Of a DNA stretch of 64,000 bases, positions 34,524 through 46,538 are shown one piece after another. The notes beneath the pieces were generated by a model. The model had not been told where the DNA came from. It made no database searches and saw only the letters and a list, made by a program, of their open reading frames with translations. The DNA is taken from assembly GCA_036346205.1 (NCBI GenBank), contig JARFJB010002039.1, positions 165,001 to 229,000 on the forward strand, written 5' to 3'. The position numbers and the translations under genes were made by a program. The stretch's first letter is position 1. Every line of letters begins with the position of its first letter. This DNA comes from Vesta saturnalis (Eukaryota; Arthropoda; Insecta; Coleoptera; Lampyridae).

Positions 34524-36480
34524 TGTAGGTAGCGGACCGCGAAAATTTTATTATTGCAACTAACATTTTTTAAATCGGAATTGTTACCGCGATAGGAAAG
34601 TTAATTAATGGGGTTTAACATATTTTATTAAATCATATTAAATATTAAGTCGTTATTTGAGCATGGTTTTCGGAATATTTCGTTTTTGTAAATAATATTT
34701 GGCTGAGGGTTAGAAAACATGTGTTTGAGGTTTGACTAGCAGGTGTATTCCTAAAAGCTGCTTTACTGAAGGGGCGTAACGAGTCATTGGAAAGCCTTAT
34801 GTGCACATTCTTGATGTAAAAATGTCACTAGTTAGTAGTTAATTACGTCGGTACATTCTGCAATGACGTCTTTGTTTGATACGTGGAAACTTGAGACCTA
34901 AATGTAGCGCTCGTTACGGGCGAATGCTTATTTTTAAAATTAAGGTGTCGTTCAATAATTAATATGAAACTGTTCGAACATAATAATTTTTTTGTTTTTT
35001 ATTAATTTTGAAAAATGGAGGTTGATTCCGGGAGTAAAGGTAGTTAGTTTTGAAATCGTGGAAAGGTAGGTACAGTTTGAGTGTCGACCGAGCCAGATCG
35101 ATAGGGTTAATTAAATACATTCATTGTAAACAGTTTGTCTTTAAAATAATTCTTGTGTGTACATTTCCTTTTGAATTAGCCAACGCTAATTTGCATTTTT
35201 TAGGGTGTTAGTTTTAATGTGTTTTTCAAATGTTAATCTATAAATAACAGTCACCCTTTTTGAACTTATGTATGTTAACGATTTGTGTCTGTGATCAATT
35301 AAAGGAATTCAAGTGTAAGTATTTTCATATAAATTAAATTTGGCAGCAAATAATTCTACGAGCCTATATAACGTATTAAAATTCGAGCATTGCCTTGCAA
35401 AGGTGTCTCATTTGCACGCGGGCTCATTCTGAAATCTGCTAAAATAAAAGACAGTACAGGGCTCCCTCACTCCTGTATTTGTGTGAATTAGCATTGTTGT
35501 TTGTTGTTTATACTTATATTTGTGTAGAGGTGAGGCGTGGGCGAACAAGTACAGGATACCCCTGTGGTTATTAATTGTAATGTGCAATTGCCGAGTGGGT
35601 ACATATTCCCGGGTCCAGATGACCATTAAACACCTCGAATTTTATTTTTATTGTTTTCATTGTTGTATAGATGAATGTGTAACCTGAGAAAGGGACGCTG
35701 TATTTTTCTAACGCACTCAGACTTATATATCGGTCACGATGTTACGATCTATTTATAATTTACCCTTGCAAGGCTTTGCTTTAATGAGTTTTTGTGTCAG
35801 TTTTTTAAGTAGAATTGTTTGCCTGCGAACTAATTTCTCTTTATATGTAATTTATTGTAATTTTACCTATGTATTTTGTGCTTTAGTAGTCACTAAACAA
35901 TTGTGTGCGTATAAATCCCGTGTCTATTTTCTTTTGTCCTTGCTTTTACCTTATTATCACCTGAACCATTTTACTGTTGTAATTTGCCTTATTGTTTTAT
36001 GTACTTATTTACTTAAAGACCAACATGATTGGTTTTAAAGGGTCACATGTTTGGTGTTTTTACGTACTTTAATCTGATTAAAGGCGTTTTGTTATCTATT
36101 TAACCCTTTGCTATTTGTGTTAATTGCGTTAATTTTAATTTGAGTAGTTTCATTGTTTACCTGCCTCACATGAGGCAACACTTACCTCATCCATCCTATC
36201 TTAGTCAAACAGCACAACGTACCTAACACTAGACGGCCACTTCGTTTGATCAGATTTGAGGTTTGCGAGTAATTAAATATCAGATTTGTAAATAAATTTT
36301 AATATTTTAATTATTGCCAGGAAAGTCAAAGTAAGGCATACAATTAACTTGAGTGACAGTAGCATTATTTCCAGTAAAGTCAAGATAAATCACTTAACGA
36401 TTGTTATGTTCGTTAATTTGAATTATTCTCAATAAATACGAATTACGCTTTGCAAGATAAGGTACCTGGGGGACGCTACA
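34524..36480. mobile_element. Solo-LTR-like insertion in mariner fragment
   Basis: A 1957-bp block begins TGTAGGTAGC and ends GACGCTACA, i.e. TG...CA with a short TGTAG/CTACA inverted terminus. It is flanked by the 4-bp duplication CTAT (34520-34523 and 36481-36484). Mariner coding sequence continues on both sides. It has no internal coding domain, so a solo LTR (or a non-autonomous element with LTR-like ends) is the simplest reading. Its family is not identified. Confidence 0.75.
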
Positions 36481-36484
36481 CTAT

Positions 36485-36545
36485 TCGCAAAAAAGAGTAG
36501 ATTTATGGAAAGACAACACTTCGAAGGAATTCAACACTCACACCG
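36485..36545 (+). pseudogene. mariner transposase fragment, right of LTR insertion
   Basis: After the CTAT duplication the plus strand gives the mariner block after the SEAI segment: IRKK, a frame break, then VDLWKDN-like and FNTHTA-like residues, just before the second catalytic Asp region. This shows that the 34524-36480 insertion split a pre-existing mariner gene. Confidence 0.55.
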
Positions 36546-36699
36546 CTAAGTAATCCCCTAGAAATTAATTCATATTGTAGTTCTAAGTTAGATAAACGAT
36601 TGACTTCCATTTTGCAATTGATCGACATTGTATGTAATAAAAAATTAATGTGTGTAACGTGTATATTAAATTTTGAATAATTATAGAAAAGTAATGAAA

Positions 36700-37770
36700 G
36701 TTATAAAGTTAATGAATAATACTTTCTCCAATCATACTAACCTTACACCACTTATAATTGTGCCTTTGGCTCATGTCGGTGATTAATTTTGGTGGGTTCA
36801 TAAAAATGATTTGCTTAATTACCATCAATAATAAAAAATGTAAAACTAATGAAATTATCTCGGGCACCAAATTGTTTTTATAATATCGGAACAATTAAAC
36901 CGAATGTAAAAAAATAACAATATACAGACTATGTTCATTAAATATGAAATGTAATGATGAAATAATGGTCTTAAAATTATGCTTAAAGTACTAAATAAAA
37001 CACTAAATAAATACCTTGGAAATTTTTGTACACAAACTTTACTTTTTGACAACCTCTGGTATTTAAATATGATTACGGAGAGGTTAACAGGATGAAGCCA
37101 TTCTTACGTCATCATGGTGCAATATTGACATAATGTTATCAGCCGCACCCCAAACTTTATTATCTTTATAAAATCCGTAAAAATTTCTACTTTAAAATTT
37201 TTAAATCCACTTCTTATTGCATTATTTGGAAGTATCCATACAAAAATTACAATCATAAAACGAAAAATGCACTTAAGATTCAATTACGTTGTAAATTGAA
37301 TTAATAATATACCTGTAATTAAAGTAAAAATGGTATAATTACGTAAGAAAAGAAAACGTAAGGTAAACACCTAGAAAGAACAAAATGCTTTAATCTTATG
37401 TAAATGTAATAAAAATATCTCTTACCACCAAATTGTTGGCGTTTTTCACATAAATTTAAATAAAATCAAAAAGAAGCACCTTCATGCTTCGACTTTAAAC
37501 AGGAAGTGAAAATGAAGGATTTCGAAGTAGATGATGAGGTCATGTGTGCAAGATATCAGCAGATTAACTTAACGCAGACGCGTTGATTATAAAATTAAGT
37601 CACGAGTCATTGCGCAACTCAAATAACAATTTATGGGAATATACCTTAAAGAAATATACACTACGAAGATATGCAAATTAAGTTGCCTACCTCAAACCAA
37701 TATTGTAAAATAATTAAAATTTTCTTGTATTTAGAACTAAATGAAAGAAAGATCTTAAATTGAGGTATAT
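36700..37770 (+). repeat. Dispersed ~0.9-1 kb repeat, copy A (pair with 44.5 kb)
   Basis: Several blocks recur in the same order at 44480-45370. Examples are ATTATCTCGGGCACCAAATT versus TGATCTCGGACGCCAAGTTA, TTTTTGTACACAAACTTT, CAACCTCTGGTATTTAAA, and CAAATTAAGTTGCCTACCTC near 37674 (versus 45278). It is noncoding and diverged (frequent substitutions and small indels). Confidence 0.75.
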
Positions 37771-38052
37771 TTTATACAACACAAAAAGAGTTGTTACATG
37801 TAACGTATGACAGGAATTAGGTAGCAGCAATGTAAAGGTAATAGATAAACGACAAAGAAAGGGAGTTAAAATTAAACCTGACAGACCAAAGAAAAATCTA
37901 AACCAAAAAGCAAGTAAATGAAACCAATACCTTGATGTTAAAGTTAGAATTTACTACAGCAGGGACTCACGTTGCCAGAATTTGTAACGTGGTCAAATGC
38001 TGAGGTGCCAATTTTGGTCGAATTCCTATAGTACTTACACGAACACGTATAG

Positions 38053-38943
38053 AGCAGAGTTGAGGAGAAATTTCGGGAATTTGGAGATGTTGGGGATATG
38101 AGAAAATCTTGTCTAAAGTCGATAAGTGAAAAAGATCAGTTGAATATTGTATTTGCAGTGCAAGATAATTCAAGTATCGTCATTACGGACACGGCGCGAT
38201 CTACTGTACATAATGTGTTGAAAAGAGAGAAGTTACGGTTATACAAGATATGCTTACTTCACGAGCTCTCGGAAGATGATTTTGATCGGCGGAATGAATT
38301 TTGTGAACAAATGCGACAATTATGTTATGGTAACGCCAATTTTGTAAAAAGAGTAACTTTTTCCGACGAAGCAACATTTGCTTTAAACGGCCGTGTGAAT
38401 AGACAAAATTGTCGTTATTGGTCTCATTGGTCCACGGAGTATCACACCAAAAACCATCAAAAATTGAACGTTTGGTGCGGCATAGTTGACAGAAGAGTTA
38501 TAGGTCTTTACTTCTTCGAGAATACTCTCACTGGTCGGAGGTATTTAGACTTCCTTCAAAATGACGTCATTCCCGCTCTAATAACGTTGTATCCGGATTT
38601 AGGAGAACCCGATATGTACCACCGTGACCTCTTTTTTCAACAAGATGGAGCGCTGCCACACTACGCTTTTCCTGTTCCCACTTATTTGGTAGAAGTTTTT
38701 CCAAATCGTTGGATAGGTAGAAAAGGGACAATTGAGTGGCTAGACAGATAGCCAGATTTAAATCCTCTAGATTACTTCTTGTTGGGGATACCTAAAGAGT
38801 TAAGTATACGCGACGCGACCGGTCAATTTAGAAGATTTAAAAGCAGGAATTCGCCAAGCAATTAAAAACAATACCGTAAATGTCATCAACATTTTTGGTA
38901 TTGTCAGATAGTTAAGGTTGGTCAATTCGAACATTTAATTTAA
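38053..38943 (+). pseudogene. Tc1/mariner-type transposase, near full catalytic domain
   Basis: The open frame 38098-38751 continues in frame beyond a TAG to a stop at 38941-38943. The upstream EEKFREFGDVGD block (from 38053) belongs to the N-terminal HTH. Catalytic blocks are visible: VTFSDEATFALNGRVN (first Asp), FFQQDGALPHY (second Asp) and PDLNPLDYFLLG (third Asp). The last lies just after the TAG at about 38749 and is followed by frame breaks; the C-terminus VGQFEHLI closes the gene. HPK-like KLNVWCGIVDRRVIGLYFFE links the first two blocks. It is related to but distinct from the element at 5-8 kb. One nonsense codon, a small deletion near 38200 (TARSTVHNVL) and late frameshifts disable it. 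Confidence 0.8.
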
Positions 38944-41569
38944 ATTAGTGGAATCATTTTACAAATAAATTAGGTCTAACCTCAAAAAATTGTCTGTGTT
39001 TCAAGATATATTGTATTAAAGAATCATTTGTATATTTCTTATTCGAAATGATACATGGTATCCATTTAGGTACGATTCTTTCCTAAAAATGACTACATCT
39101 TCTAAACTACCCTGTATAATATATTGAAAGAATAGCCGAAGTGAGCTGAATCCAAATTTGAAATAACATACAGGGTGTCCTACTTAAAAAATCTATGTTT
39201 GGCTCATCATGTATAAATTAAACACCCTGTATAACCTAAAATAATTTTAAAATATGCGCCTCAGCTCTTTCTAGTTCACTTCAAAATTGTGTTCTCCCAT
39301 TCCATCAAATAAGGGAGGTATCGCCCGCGGACGCATTTGGGACACCTTGTATTAACACCGTCCATATGTATCTTATACGTAAAAAGATGTACCCTTTCTA
39401 ATTCTGCAATAAAAAATGGGAGTTGACATTTAAAAAAAATGTCGATGACGTCATATCTGTTTCTTGACACACCGTGTATATTTCAGTTTCACGTAGAAAA
39501 TTATAAATTGAAAAAAAAATCGACGGGTCCGAGCGTTTTCTTCCTAAACTTCCATTTGAATTTTAATTAAGTTTATCCGTTACTATCCGAACGTACTGTA
39601 CATCTTTACTTGCATATTTTCTGATAAGGGTCTCGTTCTATAACTGGACAAAACAGTTTCGCCTCATAGCGGCCACCTTTCAAACTTAAACATAATTTCC
39701 AGCGATTTCTCTTGGCCGATTTACCTATTAGTATTTTTTTTACAATGTTGTCAGATTGACAGTTCCCGCTGACGTCCATTCTTAGTTGGCCACCCGGTAT
39801 ATTTTAATTCTTTTACATACAGACAATAATGCAATTACACGTACACGCGTATGTATTATAATTTTTACAATCATTGTCAGTTTTAACACATCAAGTAACT
39901 CTAGCTTCTATCAGATATTACTTTAAACTAATCTTTCCACATCAACGCAATTCTGACATTGAAGTCATTAAATATTTCATCACCATTGAATCACAAGTAG
40001 AACCTTTATTGGCTTTTATTGCGTTTCGAACTCGTTTTAAAAATGTACAAAGAAATTCTTTTCTTGTCATTATAAAAGTTTCATTTTTACACTAAAGCAT
40101 ATGTCGAAAAAAATAAGATTCATTAAAAAAGCAAGAGGTAAATATTTTCATAATTAATGAGAACCGTGCAGGTAAATTTATTTCTATCCTCTTAAAGTAC
40201 AAAGTTAGAGAAAGTACGATAACACAATAATCATGTCAAACTAGGACGATTTATTTCGCAATGGAAAGAAAAGGTAGTTTATGTGATTTATATACTTATA
40301 GAAGCAAAAGCGTAAATGTTATTATTTAACTTTTAGCATTGTTCTCCAATTTAGTGTAAGTTGAATTAATAAATTAAACCGGATACTGGTAACCTAAAAT
40401 GTGGACGTCAGATATAATCACAATACCTACGGCCTTCCAAATAAAAATTTAATTTGTACCGAATAATAGATTACATAATTACAATCTAAAACAAAAATTA
40501 ACTTATCTCCCGGGCACTAGAGGTATTCTTCCATTTTCGAAATAAAGGATAATGAAGTTTAAGACTAATCGCAAACTTTACAAAATAGTTTATTCAGAAA
40601 ATACAATGGTGGCTGCTTTTGTATAGAGCTACTTAATTTGGAGTTTGTTTTAACCAAATACCTATTTTCCCCTATGTTTGTCTTGAAACAAAGATAAAAT
40701 AATTATAATTCCTAGAGCCAATAATTGGCGATATAAAAAAGAACGTTGAGTTAGATTTATAGCTTTGTTTGTATACTTTTTGTTTGTTTCAACCATCTTG
40801 CCATTTTTGCAATCAATCACTTTCTTATTATTTTTATATTATTAAATTAGATATGCCGTACTTTCACGCTGTTTCAGTTCCTGGATATTGATAAAATATT
40901 AGTCAATTAGTCAAGTTGTTGCTTAACAATGTAGCTTTACACGTATTATACATTAAATTGCTATATAAAATAAGTCTAGTATGCGGTAAGCAGCTGTCGC
41001 ATAAGCTCCAGTTAATTATGATTTGAGGGTGGATTTTTATAAAAAAAAAAAGGTGACCTTTGGTTGACTATAAAAATACAGTTTGTTATTATTTTGACAA
41101 TTCGTTCAGTTTTAGTGTAGAAATGTTTGTGAGTTCTTAGGGAAGCACAATGTAAATTTTTTGTGTATTTTTCCGTTATTTATGTTTCATTACTGATTAT
41201 TTCAAAAAATTTAAAATAAACCTAAACGGAGGAAGTTGTGTTTATTGTTAGATTGTGTATTGCTGCAAGCAACTAGCGACAAATTTTTAAATTTTTATTA
41301 TACGGATCTGTCCATTTCAAGTGATCCAAAAAAAGTTGGTTGTTTGACCATTTTATAATCAAATGATATTTTATTTATGAATTCCCCAATTATTATAGAG
41401 CGCAAAAATAGTAATTTCAATTGTTTATATTTGTTCTAATTCAAATGGCAGCCATTTTTGTTATACAAGACACGGTGTTTTTTTCGTTTGCAGGGGTTTA
41501 CAACTTACATTACTTGATACTGGTAAAACACAGGTTGATAAAACAAAAACCATTTTATTTAAGAAATGG
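38944..41569. other. AT-rich DNA with short transposon-end motifs
   Basis: There are no genes. Transposon-terminus-like motifs occur at 39108 (ACCCTGTATAAT), 39167 (ACATACAGGGTGTCCTACTT), 39225 (AACACCCTGTATAACC) and 39774-39798 (TTCTTAGTTGGCCACCCGGT). The last is nearly identical to the right terminus of the nested mariner at 8108-8132. They look like remnants of Tc1/mariner-type or MITE ends. Confidence 0.45.
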
Positions 41570-41868
41570 CGCCCTAAATATTAGTACTGGAGTTGATCGG
41601 CCTGTTTCCATAGTTTATGCTTTTATAACGCGACGTTTTGGAAGCGGACTCTGCTCCCGTCATCAGGCTTAGTCCTGAGAAGGACTGTTTTCGCACTTGA
41701 GTCGAATTCATATGTTATATATAATTTTTCCCAAGTATTTGACTACTCTCAGATTCGAACTTGATACCTTTCACTTACTAGTCTGACACCTTTACCGCTG
41801 AGCCACTGAGTAATCCTTTCACTTACTAGTCTGACACCTTTACCGCTGAGCCACTGAGTAATCCAAAT
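41570..41868 (-). repeat. tRNA-derived SINE with duplicated A-box segment
   Basis: On the minus strand the head carries an A-box-like TGGCTCAGCGGTAAAGG and, about 40 bases on, a B-box-like AAGTTCGAATCTG, the two internal RNA polymerase III promoter elements of tRNA-derived SINEs. The A-box segment is present twice in tandem (units 41768-41815 and 41816-41863, 48 bp, essentially identical). Downstream on the minus strand comes a body with CCTGATGACGGGAGCAGAGT and AAAACGTCGCG, a motif pattern seen in many short interspersed elements. The 3' end was not defined. Confidence 0.65.
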
Positions 41869-42140
41869 ATTATGTCTAGTACATGTTTAATGAGATTTTG
41901 ATCCTAAATAGCCAAAATTAGCCTCAAAGTGTGATATCGAAATTGTCAAATTTTCAATTTTTGAAGGGTATAAATTAGTGGTTGAAGAGGTTTAAAAAAT
42001 TTTAATAAATTAATGGGTTGTAAAACTGTGTTCTCCTAAACAAATCGTTAAACTAACTGGAGATACAAACCATTCACCAAAAATAACACCTTTGACTCAG
42101 TCGGTTGATTAACGTAGGGTGGTTCAATCTTTTGATTTGC

Positions 42141-44451
42141 TTAATTACTAGGGATGGGAATTGTAGGTAAATACCTATTTACGTAGAGTGTAGGCATTCA
42201 AGTGTGAATGATACTGTAATCAGTTTTGTGAGCAATTCTTTAATTTGACACACTTATAATTTTGCCTAAAATGCCCATTTTAAAGGTTTATGGATTATTT
42301 GCCCTTTTTGCAACTTTTTAACAAAATTTTATGTTTTTGTACCTATTTGTATCATTTTGCACTTACATTGGTACCTTTTTTCTTCAAAGTAAACAACTTT
42401 TTGTAATATATTGACTACAATGCACAAATATTGGTATGTGGTGTTTTGCATAGAAACCCGCTATCGAAGCCGGTAAAATAAGTTACTACTTGAAAAGTTA
42501 GGTTAGAAGTTAGGTTAGGTGTGTGTTTTGTTCTGGGCAAAACTTGAGTTGATTTACGATGCCAAAAATAAAAGTAAAGGACGCATGGTTTAACGATGAA
42601 AATAAAGGAATTTTTGCTTTTGACCAAGCTGAACGAGGGAAGGTGTTCTGTCGAGCACGCAATAAATCCGTAAGGGTCAAATTTTTTAATATTTCGTAAA
42701 TTTAAATTCTTTTAGATTTTATGTACTAAAAAGTCTCATTTCGACCAACATAAAAAGGCAAGTATACACCAGGAGAGGCTAAAAACAAATAGTAGGCAAC
42801 TGTTAATTTCTGAATCCACAGAATCAATTGAAAAGAATACATTCGCTTTAGATCTATGTTCAGCATTGGTAGCTGCAAATATACCTTGGGCTAAACTGGA
42901 CTGCCCACAGTTTAGGAGTTTTTTAGAAAAGTACTGCAATCGACAAATCCCTGATCGAACCACACTTAGCAAAACGTACCTACCAAAATGTTATGTAAAT
43001 GTAAGAAACATTACATAAATTTTTCAGTCAATTTATTATTTTAATATTGAATATTTGAGTAATTTTAGTGTATTGAAAACATAAGAGCAGATATTGGTAA
43101 CATCGATATCTGGATATGCGTGGACGAAACCACCGATAGAACTAGCCGTTATATTGCCAATTTAATTGTTGGCAAAATTACAGATGAATGTGGAAGTACT
43201 GCACATCTACTGGCTTGTAAAGTTCTTGAAAAGACAAATCATGCAACTGTTGCTCGTTTTATTAACGATTGCCTTTGTAAGATTTATTTATCATATTTAC
43301 ATGTGTTTTCAACAAATAATTTGCAGTGTTATTATGGCCATCTGGTATACAGTATTCAAAAGTAAGGCTTTTATACTCGGATGCAGCATCCTACATGTTA
43401 AAGTGTGCTACCAGTCTTTTGGTATTTCATCCAAAAATTTTACATTTTACATGTTTGGCACATGCTTTAAATCGTGTTTGTGAAGTTATACGTGAAGAAT
43501 ACAGTGATGTTAATGCTTTAATATCCAATACAAAGAAAATATTTTTAAAAGCGCCAGCTAGAATTGCACACTACAAGGAGCACTTTCCAACAGTCCCTTT
43601 GCCTCCAGAAGCCACTATAACCAGATGGGGCACCTGGCTACGAGCAGCAGTTTTCTATTGTGAACACTATGATTCACTTAAACAGGTATACCTAAAATAT
43701 TGGCGGTGTTAAAAAATCATAGATTATAGTTTGATGCATAATCTAGGTTGTAATGGACTTTAATCCAACTGATGCTGTCGCTATTAAGAATTCACAAAAA
43801 TTATTTACTATACCCACAGTGCAGGAAGATCTTATTTACATAAGTACTCATTTTAAAATTATTGAAGAAAGTATAACTAAACTAGAAGCTAGGGGATTAC
43901 CTTTAACATAGTCAATTGACATTTTCACCAAAGTGTATACCAATTTGAAGGCATCGCCTGGAAGAGTTGTTAAAAAAGCATCGGACAAATTAAATCATTG
44001 CTAAAAATTCAAGCTATGAAACTGTATATAGTCTGTATAAAATGTTTTCAGGAGAAAAAGTATCTGTTGACAAGCTTAAAAATAAAATTGCTATTTGTGA
44101 GGCTCCAAATTTTAAATATATACCTGTCATTTCATGTGACGTAAAGCGCCCTTTTTCACTTTATAACAATATTTTAACTGAAAATCGACAGAATTTCAAC
44201 CCTGAAAATATTGAAAAAATAATTGTGTGCTACAGTAGCAGTAAAATGTATTACTGAAAAATTATGTATTTACTTACCTATTAGAGATATTTTAGTTTTG
44301 TAAATAGAGGAGCTTGTAGTTTTTTAACATGCAATAAATTTTACCTTTTTTCATTAAAATTTTTTTAAACTATTTCACCATTTTTTTTCTGCCTTTTTTC
44401 CTACCTATTTTCAATAATTTTGTACCTAAAATTAACATCCTTATTAATTAC
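42141..44451 (+). mobile_element. hAT DNA transposon
   Basis: The element body is 42149-44443 (2295 bp), flanked by a perfect 8-bp duplication TTAATTAC (42141-42148 and 44444-44451), the hallmark size for hAT. The left terminus TAGGGATGGGAATTGTAGGT and the inverted right terminus TAAGGATGTTAATTTTAGGT match at about 16 of 20 positions. It contains one five-exon transposase gene in the same orientation. Confidence 0.93.
42559..44257 (+). pseudogene. hAT transposase (five exons, one stop, one frameshift)
   Basis: Exons: 42559-42669, 42716-43000, 43069-43276, 43327-43685 and 43747 to about 44257, all with GT-AG boundaries that keep phase. Exons 1-2 encode a BED-like zinc finger (VFCRARNKS then ILCTKKSHFDQHKKASIHQ, where the second Cys position reads Arg). 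Exon 3 has the first catalytic block IWICVDETTDRTSRYIAN. Exon 4 has SKVRLLYSDAASYMLKCA (second Asp) and the CLAHALNRVCE zinc/insertion block, and ends with ITRWGTWLRAAVFYCEHYDS. This resembles the CGGBP1-like hAT lineage. Exon 5 has an in-frame TAG at 43909-43911 and a frameshift near 44005 before MFSGEKVSVDKLKNKIA. Few lesions mean it is a young copy. Confidence 0.85.
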
Positions 44452-44479
44452 CACAATTTCTGCTCGATTATCCACTGAA

Positions 44480-45370
44480 TATCAATAGAAAAAAAAATGC
44501 AATATAACACTAATAAAAATGATCTCGGACGCCAAGTTATTTTTTAATTATGCTCGGAATAACTAAACCGAGGTTGTTTACAATAAAAATGTTATCAAAA
44601 TGTAAAAAATAAAATATATACAAACTATGTTTATTAACAGTTAAATTAGGGTTATACAAAATATATCTTAAAAATAGCCTTAAATTACTAAAAAATCATT
44701 AAACATAAATACCTGTTCGTAAAATTTTGTACACAAACTTTTTAATAACCTCTGGTATCTAAACGATCTTTGCACCAATATTGCGCAATATCTCGAAATA
44801 AAATTTTCGTTGTAAACCACACCCAAAATGGAATTTTCCTTCTTATAAATTTATCTTCATGAAATTGAATAATCCGTTTATTGCATTTTCTTGAAATTTT
44901 GAATGCAAAAATTGCAATCATAAAATGAAAGCTTACGTAAAAGTAGAATTAAATGCGTACTTAAAATTAATTAAAGTAGAAAAGTGAAAGTAATAAAAGT
45001 GTAATTCAAAGTAAAAAAAGTGCCATTAAATCAATGGCACTTTTCACAAAATTTAGGGAGAAACCCAAAAATATGGCTTCCTGCATCTAATAGCGTACCA
45101 CAAGAAGTGAACAAAATGGACGCTCCGAATATCTGGTAATATAGCCGTGCGCAAAGAATTAAGTCAACGATGACGCGTTGCGCGAACATATTGAGCAGAA
45201 AAAGAATAATTTAAAGAAGTGAGAGTATAAACCTTTAAGAAGATATGCACTTAAGTTACACCAAAATGCAAATTAAGTTGCCTACCTCATACTTACAAAT
45301 TATTAATAAATAAAATGTTTCCTATATTTACAACTAAATGAATGAAGAACCTAAATTAGGGTTTAAAAAT
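44480..45370 (+). repeat. Dispersed ~0.9 kb repeat, copy B (pair with 36.7 kb)
   Basis: It is the diverged direct copy of 36700-37770. The copies share the CTCGG.CGCCAA block near the start, TTGTACACAAACTTTTTAAT, AACCTCTGGTATCTAAAC, GCAATCATAAAATGAAAG, a CGCGTTG block and AATTAAGTTGCCTACCTCAT near the end. It has no coding potential. Confidence 0.75.
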
Positions 45371-45699
45371 CTGAAAATTTCACAAAATAATCTCCTATTG
45401 CGTGTTAACGTGCTGTTTTTAGGACCTACAAAATGGCAAAAAACGGTCATTTTGTATCGGCTTCAATGTGCATTAGCTTGACATCAATGTTAATCTAATT
45501 AATCAAAAGTAAAATTGATTATTACATTTTAATCTTACATTTTTTAGTTGTAGCTTGCAGGACTCTAACGTGACCTTGAAAGTAACAAATTTTCCAATTT
45601 CTTCCTTTAAGATTGATTATTTTTCACTGTAGCATAGTAATTATGAGTGTAAATAATATGTATCCAGTATTTTATAACACTTGTCAAAACTAATTTTCT

Positions 45700-46515
45700 T
45701 TATAACACTTTTTTCGTTAAAATAATTGGTACAATATTTACAACAAAACGCTCCACGCTCCTTTCCGCTTGTGTTGGCTTTTCAATACCTGCATTTATAT
45801 TTATTAAGGGATTTATATTGTAGGTCCTTCCCGTAGCAGTAGTTAGTTCCAAGGGACTTGGCTTAATTAGAACATTTTCCATCGGCACCAAAAGTTTGAT
45901 CTTTTTCGTTTTTCTTAAAAGAAGTTGTTGGTTCTGCAGGTGATAAAATGTTACAAAAACATATTTATTTTGGTCACTGATGTCATTCACATCTGCCAAC
46001 CACCACTGACCATCATACATACATGCGATGGAGTTCATTGTGTGAAGGGTAATTTGTACAGCCTTCGTGATGCAATGAATTTTAAATTCGGCAGATTGTG
46101 TAATTTTCATAGTTTTCAAATCGGTTAAGAAGATTAGTCACATATTGAATTATTTCCTCATCTTTGATGTAAACGTAGGTGATTCCATTTAAATGTTCTT
46201 TACAAAACCGAAACATTTTTATTGGCGCTAAAATTTGGTTAGAGTATGGTCGCTGTAGACTAGCAACACCAACACAGGAGTTTTTTTCGTAACACGAAGC
46301 AAAGAAGTGCCACTTAGCTTCCAAATGAAAATTCATCTGATGGTGACACAAGTTCATAAAATTTTTCTTATTTTTGTACTGGCTAGCAGCTCCGTCAGAA
46401 AAATAAATTCACTTTTTTATAAACGGATAGTTATCTTTGATGAAATTCACTAAATGTATTTGAAAAAAATTAACTGCAGCTGTATTGTGCGCTAAAGTGT
46501 CAACAACGTTAGAAA
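45700..46515 (-). pseudogene. Truncated DDE-like protein of an unnamed arthropod repeat family
   Basis: The minus strand gives LAHNTAAVNFFQIHLVNFIK, a stop, then YFSDGAASQYKNKKNFMNLC and HLEAKWHFFASCYEKNSCVG, and ASLQRPYSNQILAPIKMFRF; after a small overlap and frame change comes MNSIACMYDGQWWLADVNDI. The SDGAASQYKN segment followed by HH...WHF looks like the central acidic and His region of an RNase-H-like (DDE-type) nuclease. Proteins with these blocks are repeated in arthropod genomes, but I cannot name the family. The expected DGxGG segment after CVG is missing, the gene has at least one stop, and the N-terminal half is absent: it ends where the Polinton segment starts at about 46.52 kb. 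Confidence 0.5.
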
Positions 46516-46538
46516 AAACTAAACGACAGAATCAAGCA

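Noticed and set aside
36700..45370. The 36.7-kb and 44.5-kb repeats as the two LTRs of one element
   Set aside because: The interval holds unrelated elements (mariner-like gene, SINE, hAT) and no gag-pol; the copies are also strongly diverged from each other.
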